Below the pieces are notes generated by a model that saw only the letters and a program-made list of their open reading frames with translations, had not been told where the DNA came from and ran no database searches. A stretch of DNA of 9,733 bases from Sulfurovum sp. (GTDB taxonomy: Bacteria; Campylobacterota; Campylobacteria; Campylobacterales; Sulfurovaceae), in NCBI GenBank assembly GCA_015663065.1, contig DQSX01000086.1, positions 1 through 9,733 of the forward strand, in the 5' to 3' direction. This document shows, piece after piece, positions 1 to 5,240 of the stretch (position 1 is the stretch's first letter; every line of letters begins with the position of its first letter). The position numbers and the translations under genes are program-made.

Positions 1-44
1 ATGCATGGAAAAAAGGAGCACTTGAATGGCACAGCATCAAGTAA
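1..44 (+). CDS. nuoA: NADH-quinone oxidoreductase subunit A, C-terminal end (partial)
   Basis: Only the last 13 codons are in the window. Reading from base 3 gives AWKKGALEWHSIK and then TAA at 42-44. The W-x-x-G-A-L-E-W pattern is the usual cytoplasmic end of NuoA, the small three-helix membrane subunit at the junction of the membrane and peripheral arms of complex I. The position directly upstream of nuoB is the standard nuoA place. The reading overlaps the first 19 bases of nuoB in another frame, and the nuoB ribosome binding site lies inside it. A competing frame ends at TGA 23-25 but gives no NuoA-like residues. The call rests on a very short peptide plus gene order. Confidence 0.8.
   Translation, partial: AWKKGALEWHSIK
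13..18 (+). promoter_or_regulatory. Ribosome binding site of nuoB
   Basis: AAGGAG lies seven bases before the ATG at 26 and fixes that start. It is embedded in the nuoA coding end, so nuoB translation is probably coupled to nuoA. Confidence 0.75.
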
Positions 45-544
45 ATTATGCCTCAGCAGCAGGCTTGCCGATAGCTTTGACTTCGGTAGACAAACTCGTA
101 AACTGGGGGCGTTCAAATTCACTTTGGCCTCTTACCTATGGACTCGCATGTTGTGCGATCGAAATGATGGCATCGGGAGCATCACGTTATGACTTCGACA
201 GAATGGGAACGATCTTTAGAGCATCACCAAGACAGGCAGATGTGATGATCCTGGCAGGGACACTTTCAAAGAAACACTCTGAGTTCGCAAGAAGATTGTA
301 TGACCAGATGACAGAGCCTAAATGGGTCATCTCTATGGGTTCCTGTGCAAACACGGGCGGTATGTTCAATACTTATGCAACAGTACAAGGTGTAGACAGA
401 ATCATCCCTGTAGATATTTACCTTCCGGGGTGTGCACCTAGACCGGAAACACTTCAGTATGCGATGATGATGCTTCAAAAAAAGATCAGAAGAGAGTCAG
501 CGAATATGAATAACAATACAAAACAGAACTTGAGGTTAGTGTAA
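26..544 (+). CDS. nuoB: NADH-quinone oxidoreductase subunit B (N2 cluster subunit)
   Basis: NuoB (PSST, 20 kDa subunit) carries the [4Fe-4S] cluster N2, the last centre before quinone, at the interface of NuoB and NuoD. The 172-residue product is of normal length. It has the family's tandem cysteine pair C42-C43 in GLACCAIEMM, then C107 in MGSCANTGG and C136 in YLPGCAPRPE. These are the four N2 ligands, so the subunit looks fully functional. The start at 26 is supported by an AAGGAG seven bases upstream. After about residue 155 there is a short Asn-rich tail (NMNNNTKQN) that is unlikely to be part of the core fold. The stop TAA at 542-544 shares one base with the nuoC start, which implies translational coupling. 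The subunit is peripheral on the cytoplasmic side of the inner membrane. Confidence 0.97.
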   Translation: MAQHQVNYASAAGLPIALTSVDKLVNWGRSNSLWPLTYGLACCAIEMMASGASRYDFDRMGTIFRASPRQADVMILAGTLSKKHSEFARRLYDQMTEPKWVISMGSCANTGGMFNTYATVQGVDRIIPVDIYLPGCAPRPETLQYAMMMLQKKIRRESANMNNNTKQNLRLV

Positions 545-1326
545 TGAGAAAATACGTACCAAAAGACAATGTTCAGGGTAAAGCATACTACACAGACAGA
601 TACTGGGTCGCACCGCGTGTGCCAAGAGTAGAAGTTGAAGAGGGTTCACATTTTGCAGCAGTGACCAAAGCGTTGGGAAGACTTTCAAAAGAGTCTTACG
701 TTGAAATAGGACAGCTTGTAGTACATATAGATGCAAAAAAGATCGTTGAAGTGGTCACTTTGCTTAAAGAGAAGTGTGGCTATACACAATGTTCCGAACA
801 GTCTGCAGTGGATTATCTGGCGCAGGATGGAGAGTTTGAACTTTTCTACCAGCTGCTTAACATTACAGAAGCCAAAAGAGTCAGAGTCGTATGCCGTATT
901 AAGAAAGGTGAAGCGATCGAGTCTATCTCTTCTGTATATAAGTCAGCAAACTTTGCAGAGCGTGAAATGTTCGATATGTTCGGGATCAAAGTGAATAACC
1001 ATCCATTCCTTAAGCGTATCCTTATGCCGGATGACTGGGAAGGACACCCGCTTCTTAAAACATACCCAATGATAGGGGATGAGTTTGCTTCATGGTATGA
1101 AGTAGACAAGATCTTCGGTAAAGAGTACAGAGATGTGATCGGACCTGAGAACAGAGATCCTGCACGTGTGGACAGATACGATACAAAACGTTTCTCAAGA
1201 GTAGGGTATGAAGTACCGTTTGATGCCGATATCTCTTCTGGCGAAAAAGAGCAGGCTGTAGAGTACAGTGAAACCATTTTAGTAGACTATACCACTTCAT
1301 CTAAAACATTAGATGAGAGAAAGTAA
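544..1326 (+). CDS. nuoC: NADH-quinone oxidoreductase subunit C (30 kDa subunit)
   Basis: This is the structural Q-module subunit that packs against NuoD and NuoB; it binds no cofactor. The 260-residue product carries the family signature at about residues 139-172: EREMFDMFGI, then NHPFLKRILMPDDW and GHPLLKTYP. The N-terminal half (about 35-120) is the less conserved alpha/beta domain. The C-terminal 75 or so residues are polar and acidic and follow the signature region. In E. coli this subunit is fused to NuoD; here it is a separate gene, as in most bacteria. The ATG overlaps the nuoB stop by one base, with GAGG at 532-535 as a plausible ribosome binding site. The next gene, nuoD, follows after nine bases. 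Confidence 0.96.
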   Translation: MRKYVPKDNVQGKAYYTDRYWVAPRVPRVEVEEGSHFAAVTKALGRLSKESYVEIGQLVVHIDAKKIVEVVTLLKEKCGYTQCSEQSAVDYLAQDGEFELFYQLLNITEAKRVRVVCRIKKGEAIESISSVYKSANFAEREMFDMFGIKVNNHPFLKRILMPDDWEGHPLLKTYPMIGDEFASWYEVDKIFGKEYRDVIGPENRDPARVDRYDTKRFSRVGYEVPFDADISSGEKEQAVEYSETILVDYTTSSKTLDERK

Positions 1327-1332
1327 GGGGAG
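1325..1332 (+). promoter_or_regulatory. Ribosome binding site of nuoD
   Basis: AAGGGGAG begins inside the nuoC stop codon and sits three bases before the ATG at 1336. The core GGGGAG is strong, although its spacing is short. Confidence 0.6.
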
Positions 1333-1335
1333 AGC

Positions 1336-2565
1336 ATGCAACAAGTCAATAAATTAACGCCATTTTTTGAAAACCTCAATTTTGAGCGTGATGATAACAC
1401 TATGGTCATCAACTTTGGTCCTCAGCACCCTTCTGCACACGGTCAGTTAAGACTGGTTCTTGAACTTGATGGTGAGCAGGTCGTCAAAGCCTATCCGGAT
1501 ATCGGTTACCTTCACAGAGGTATCGAAAAGATGGCTGAAAACATGACCTATAATGAGTTCTTGCCAACGACGGACAGACTGGACTATATTGCCTCTACGT
1601 CTAACAACTATGCCTATGCACTGGCAGTAGAGAAACTGCTTGGTATTGAAGCTCCAAGACGCGCACAGGTGATCAGAACCATGCTTCTTGAGTTGAACAG
1701 GATCATCTCTCACCTCTTCTTTGTTGCTACACATGCACTGGATGTCGGGGCAATGTCCGTATTCCTTTATGCTTTCCGTGAACGTGAGTTTGCAATGGAC
1801 CTTATGGAAGATTACTGTGGTGCAAGATTGACACACTCATCTGTACGTATCGGTGGTGTGCCTCTTGACCTTCCTGAAAACTGGCTGATCAATGCAGCAA
1901 CATTCTGTGATAAGGTAGACCATGAAGTAGAACATACCTATGGTGCGCTACTTAATGAGAACCGTATCTGGAAAATGCGTTTGGAAGATGTAGGGGTTAT
2001 CTCTGCGGACAATGCACTTTCATGGGGATGTACAGGACCAATGCTGAGAGGTTCGGGTGTTAACTGGGATATTAGAAAAGAGGAGCCGTATGAGCTCTAT
2101 TCTGAACTAGATTTCGATATTCCGACATCTGATAGAAATGACTCTTATGGACGTTTTAGAATCTATATGGAAGAGATGAAGCAGTCAACAAGGATCATCA
2201 GACAGCTTATCCCTATGTATAAAAATACAGAACCACAGCTCATGGCACATGCCCCGCAGTATATCTCTGCTCCAAAAGAGGAGATCATGACACAAAACTA
2301 TGCATTGATGCAGCACTTTGTGCTTGTTACACAAGGTATGAGACCGCCAAAAGGTGAAGTCTATGTACCAACAGAGTCTCCAAAAGGTGAACTTGGTTTT
2401 TACATCAAATCAGAAGGTGAGCCGTATGCTTACAGGCTGAAGTGTAGAGCACCGAGTTTCTTCCATACAGGTTTACTTCAGGAAATTCTTGTAGGTACAT
2501 ATATAGCAGATGTTGTTACGATCATTGGTACTACCAATATCGTATTCGGCGAAGTTGATAGATAG
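1336..2565 (+). CDS. nuoD: NADH-quinone oxidoreductase subunit D (49 kDa subunit)
   Basis: NuoD forms the quinone-binding pocket next to cluster N2 and is related to the large subunit of [NiFe] hydrogenases. The product has 409 residues, normal for a stand-alone NuoD. The signature NFGPQHPSAHG is at residues 26-36, followed by GYLHRGIEK at 57-65 and TTDRLDY at 78-84. H35 and Y84 match the pair known to bind the quinone headgroup (Thermus Nqo4 His38 and Tyr87, the same spacing of 49). Later conserved blocks are WGCTGPMLRGSGVNWDIRK and the C-terminal end TNIVFGEVDR. The hydrogenase nickel-ligand cysteine motifs are absent, as expected for complex I. In this lineage the quinone is probably menaquinone, which is an inference. 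All expected residues of the pocket are in place, so the output end of this complex looks conventional. Confidence 0.97.
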   Translation: MQQVNKLTPFFENLNFERDDNTMVINFGPQHPSAHGQLRLVLELDGEQVVKAYPDIGYLHRGIEKMAENMTYNEFLPTTDRLDYIASTSNNYAYALAVEKLLGIEAPRRAQVIRTMLLELNRIISHLFFVATHALDVGAMSVFLYAFREREFAMDLMEDYCGARLTHSSVRIGGVPLDLPENWLINAATFCDKVDHEVEHTYGALLNENRIWKMRLEDVGVISADNALSWGCTGPMLRGSGVNWDIRKEEPYELYSELDFDIPTSDRNDSYGRFRIYMEEMKQSTRIIRQLIPMYKNTEPQLMAHAPQYISAPKEEIMTQNYALMQHFVLVTQGMRPPKGEVYVPTESPKGELGFYIKSEGEPYAYRLKCRAPSFFHTGLLQEILVGTYIADVVTIIGTTNIVFGEVDR

Positions 2566-2568
2566 GAG
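2564..2568 (+). promoter_or_regulatory. Ribosome binding site of the nuoE-position gene
   Basis: AGGAG overlaps the nuoD stop codon TAG (2563-2565) and lies five bases before the ATG at 2574. It supports that start and suggests coupled translation. Confidence 0.65.
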
Positions 2569-2573
2569 TTGGC

Positions 2574-3230
2574 ATGAAAAGATATGATTTAAGACACTTA
2601 AAAGACGATTTTTATGACAGAATGGTTGAGCTTATCGATAAAGGGATCAAAGTGGGTGAAGTAGGAATCTTCCTTTTTGAAGTAGGAGATTTCACTGCCA
2701 TCCAAAAGTCTGCTGATACCGTACGTGCAACAGGAAATGATTTGATGAACTCATTGAAGTTCAACGAAGTTGACTGGACCGTTGTGGTGAAGAAAGTAGA
2801 TGACGCAACAAGAAAAGAGAGAGCTGAGAAAGTAGAAGCTGCAAGAGTGGAAGCGGCTAAAAAAGCTGAAGAAGAGAGAATCGCGGCAGAAGAGAAAGCG
2901 GAAGCTGACAGAATTGCTACGGAAGCCAAAGCTAAAGAAGAAGCAGAAAAAACAGCGGCAGAAGAGAAAGCCAAAGCTGAAGCAGAAAAGGCTGAAGCAG
3001 AAGCAAAAGCCAAAGAAGAAGCTGCCGCAAAAGCCAAAGCTGAAAAAGAAGCTGAGGAAGCGAAGGCAAAAGAGGAAGCTGAGGCAAAGGCTAAAGCAGA
3101 TGCAGAAAAAGAAGCGACTGAAGCAAAAAAGACTCCGGCTGAACCAGCAATGCCTAAAAAAGCGCCAGCAAAAAAAGCACCGGCTAGAAAACCGGCGGCA
3201 AACAGAAAAACAAAGCCGAAGGCTAAGTAA
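2574..3230 (+). CDS. NuoE-position protein of epsilonproteobacterial complex I with long Lys/Glu/Ala tail
   Basis: The gene lies between nuoD and the nuoF-position gene, where nuoE normally sits. Residues 1-75 (start MKRYDLRHLKDDFYDRM, later FLFEVGDF and NEVDWTVVVKK) resemble the small proteins of about 75 residues found at this place in Helicobacter and Campylobacter, as I recall them (HP1264, Cj1575 type). They are not related to true NuoE. The protein has no cysteine, so the N1a [2Fe-2S] cluster of NuoE cannot be present. From about residue 76 the sequence becomes an uninterrupted charged run of Ala, Lys and Glu, likely a long single helix or coiled coil. It ends at 185-218 with a basic Lys/Pro/Ala segment (PKKAPAKKAPARKPA) like histone H1 or TolA-type linkers. 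The tail is nearly twice the length of the domain. The stop overlaps the next start by one base. The exact role is unknown; it is probably a structural or donor-docking subunit. Confidence 0.82.
   Translation: MKRYDLRHLKDDFYDRMVELIDKGIKVGEVGIFLFEVGDFTAIQKSADTVRATGNDLMNSLKFNEVDWTVVVKKVDDATRKERAEKVEAARVEAAKKAEEERIAAEEKAEADRIATEAKAKEEAEKTAAEEKAKAEAEKAEAEAKAKEEAAAKAKAEKEAEEAKAKEEAEAKAKADAEKEATEAKKTPAEPAMPKKAPAKKAPARKPAANRKTKPKAK
2799..3227 (+). repeat. Low-complexity purine-rich tract encoding the Ala/Lys/Glu tail
   Basis: The stretch is built from degenerate repeats of gcn, aaa/aag and gaa/gag codons. The short words AKAKEEA and AEAEKA-like units recur between about 2920 and 3110, and KKAPAKKAPARK follows at the end. 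The + strand is strikingly purine-rich. Such tracts change length easily by slippage, so tail length may vary between related strains. The frame is open throughout, with no sign of a frameshift. Confidence 0.8.
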
Positions 3231-5239
3231 TGTCAGCAATCGTATTCTCTACTTGGAGGGATGAGTTTATCGACAATCGCGGTAAACCAACTTTAGAGTG
3301 GGGTGAATCTGGGTTTAAACTACCTGAAACCTATCATGGAGACAGAAGTTCTAAGGCATTTATCGGTTGGGATGGCGTTGCCATTTTTGACGAAGATATA
3401 GATGCTGTAGAGTTAGCATCACAGTATGCCGCACAGTACCAGGAGTACTCTGAAGCCTGTGGACGTTGTGCTCCGGGTAGATGGGGTGGTAGGATCCTGT
3501 ATGATTTGCTCGACAAAATAGCACGTGGTGAAGGTTCGCATGATGATGTGGCACACTTAAAAGAGATCGCAAAAACAATGATGACCACTTCTAAGTGTGA
3601 GATCGGAAAGACCGTACCTAAACCTATTTTGGATCTGATGGAGCACTACAAAGATCAGTTTGATACCTGTATTGATGCACAGATTCCTTCAAAACATTAT
3701 GGCGGTGATACTTCTTATATTGCCAAAGTCACTGCACCGTGTACAGATATGTGTCCTGCGCATGTAGACATTCCTGCATACATTGAAGGTGTAAGAGATA
3801 TGGTCTTTACTGAATCTCTTGCAGCAACAAGACAGACCATGCCTCTTGCACATACCTGTGGACGTGTATGTCCGCATCCTTGTGAAGATGCCTGTCGTCG
3901 TGCAAACCTGGATGAACCTATCTCCATTATGGAGTTGAAACGTCTGGGTGCTGATTATGAAACAGACCATGAACTTCCATGGCTGCATCCTGTTGAACCT
4001 AAGCCACTGAGAAATGACGGTAAAAAAGTTGCCATTATCGGTGCAGGTCCTGCGGGACTTACTGCAGCGTATTATCTGGCACTTGAAGGGATCAAAGTAG
4101 ATATCTTTGAAGAACTTCCTGTCAACGGCGGTGAAGTCGCTGTGGGTGTACCTGAGTATCGTATGCCTATCGGGAAGTACCAAAAAGATATCGATCTTGT
4201 ACTGGAACTGCCCGGAGTAAGCATTACCAATAACCACAGAGTGGATGCAGAACGCCTGAAGGAGTTGGATGCCGAGTATGATGCAGTTATGCTGGGCTTT
4301 GGGGCAAGACTTTCAAAAAAAGTACGTGCTGCGAATGAAAACCCTAATATGGGCGGATACTGGGGTGCGATCGATATGCTTGACAAGGTGAATTTGTGGC
4401 ATAAGTATAGGATCGGATCACCTGCATCCAATGAACTGAATGGTAAAACGGTTGTCTGTGTAGGTGGTGGATTTACCTCCATGGATGTGGTACGATGTTC
4501 CATCCGCGAAGGTGCCAAAAAAGTAGTGATGCTCTATAGACGTGATGAAAAAACGATCATTCGTAACACGACCTATGAAGAGTACCATGAAGCAGTAGAA
4601 GAGGGTGTTGAATTTATATTCCACTCTGCGATCGAAGAAATTTATGATGATGGGAAGAACATTACTGGACTTAAAGTCAACCGTTTTGAACTTGTACCAG
4701 ATCCGGATGGCGGTAGAGCACAGCTTGTGAAGATAGAAGACGGAGATTTTGAGATCGATTGTGATTATCTGATCCCTGCGGTTTCACAAGCACTTGATAC
4801 GCAGATATTACCTGAAGAGTGGAATTTGGAGATGACTTCATGGAACTCTATTTTAACTAACGGTAAAGATTTCATGACATCACGTCCGGGACTGTTTGCT
4901 GCAGGTGACTGTGAATATGGTCCTATGACCATAGTCAATGCAGTCGGTCAGGCAAGAAGAGCTGCTTCCGTGATCAGCCGTTATATTTATGACGGCAAAT
5001 GTACACGTACGGATGATGAGATCATGGAAGACCACTTGAACAGACTGAGAGTTTATGACAAAAAAGAGACGATCACGGGTTGGATGCCCGGATTGCCTCG
5101 TGCAGAGAGTGAAAAGCTCGGCGTGGAAGAACGTAAAACAAACAACAAAGAGGTGAATCTCGGCTTTACAGGCGAAGAGGCTATCTCTGAAGCAGAAAGA
5201 TGTATGCGTTGTTATTATATCTCTATGGTGGCGGTGTAA
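3230..5239 (+). CDS. NuoF-position flavoprotein: NuoF-type Fe-S domain remnant fused to a GltD/NfnB-like FAD/NAD(P) oxidoreductase
   Basis: The 669-residue protein takes the nuoF place but lacks the FMN/NADH domain of NuoF. About residues 70-140 look like the C-terminal [4Fe-4S] N3 domain of NuoF: C77-x2-C80-x2-G83 and C123 in TSKCEIG, with the third cysteine replaced by Gly. Residues 165-245 match the cysteine-rich N-terminal domain of glutamate synthase small subunit (GltD) and relatives: C171-x3-C175-P and C210, C214, C218, C222 in CGRVCPHPCEDAC. A FAD-binding Rossmann motif GAGPAG is at 271-276. A second dinucleotide (NAD(P)) motif GGGFTSMD starts at 412, with LYRRDE further on. The FAD-closing FAAGD is at 556-560. 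The C-terminus ends with C658-x2-C661. It probably passes electrons between NAD(P)H or another carrier and the NuoG chain in the cytoplasm. The ATG overlaps the upstream stop by one base, with GAAGG at 3218-3222. Confidence 0.88.
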   Translation: MSAIVFSTWRDEFIDNRGKPTLEWGESGFKLPETYHGDRSSKAFIGWDGVAIFDEDIDAVELASQYAAQYQEYSEACGRCAPGRWGGRILYDLLDKIARGEGSHDDVAHLKEIAKTMMTTSKCEIGKTVPKPILDLMEHYKDQFDTCIDAQIPSKHYGGDTSYIAKVTAPCTDMCPAHVDIPAYIEGVRDMVFTESLAATRQTMPLAHTCGRVCPHPCEDACRRANLDEPISIMELKRLGADYETDHELPWLHPVEPKPLRNDGKKVAIIGAGPAGLTAAYYLALEGIKVDIFEELPVNGGEVAVGVPEYRMPIGKYQKDIDLVLELPGVSITNNHRVDAERLKELDAEYDAVMLGFGARLSKKVRAANENPNMGGYWGAIDMLDKVNLWHKYRIGSPASNELNGKTVVCVGGGFTSMDVVRCSIREGAKKVVMLYRRDEKTIIRNTTYEEYHEAVEEGVEFIFHSAIEEIYDDGKNITGLKVNRFELVPDPDGGRAQLVKIEDGDFEIDCDYLIPAVSQALDTQILPEEWNLEMTSWNSILTNGKDFMTSRPGLFAAGDCEYGPMTIVNAVGQARRAASVISRYIYDGKCTRTDDEIMEDHLNRLRVYDKKETITGWMPGLPRAESEKLGVEERKTNNKEVNLGFTGEEAISEAERCMRCYYISMVAV

Positions 5240-5240
5240 T

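Noticed and set aside
1..192. Open frame of 63 codons at the window start
   Set aside because: It overlaps nuoB, which has all four N2 cysteines in its own frame, and the peptide resembles nothing known.
846..1277. Antisense open frame of 143 codons within nuoC
   Set aside because: Serine and leucine rich shadow of a conserved gene, with no start signal or family match.
3227..3232. Possible frameshift or gene fusion at the stop/start overlap between the tail protein and the flavoprotein
   Set aside because: Such one-base stop/start overlaps also occur at nuoB/nuoC and are normal translational coupling. Both proteins have plausible ends.
2751..3239. Antisense open frame of 162 codons over the Ala/Lys/Glu tail, Phe/Cys/Ser-rich
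   Set aside because: It is the mirror of a low-complexity tract, where Lys and Glu codons read as Phe, Leu and Ser on the other strand. It has no family resemblance and lies wholly within a real gene.
2914..3264. Same-strand open frame rich in Lys and Gln across the tail and into the flavoprotein gene
   Set aside because: It is a frame-shifted reading of the purine-rich repeat. The known frame is continuous to a normal stop and couples to the next gene.
3689..4237. Antisense open frame of 182 codons within the flavoprotein gene
   Set aside because: Shadow of the well-supported FAD/Fe-S coding region. Its Cys and His content mirrors the codons of the sense strand.
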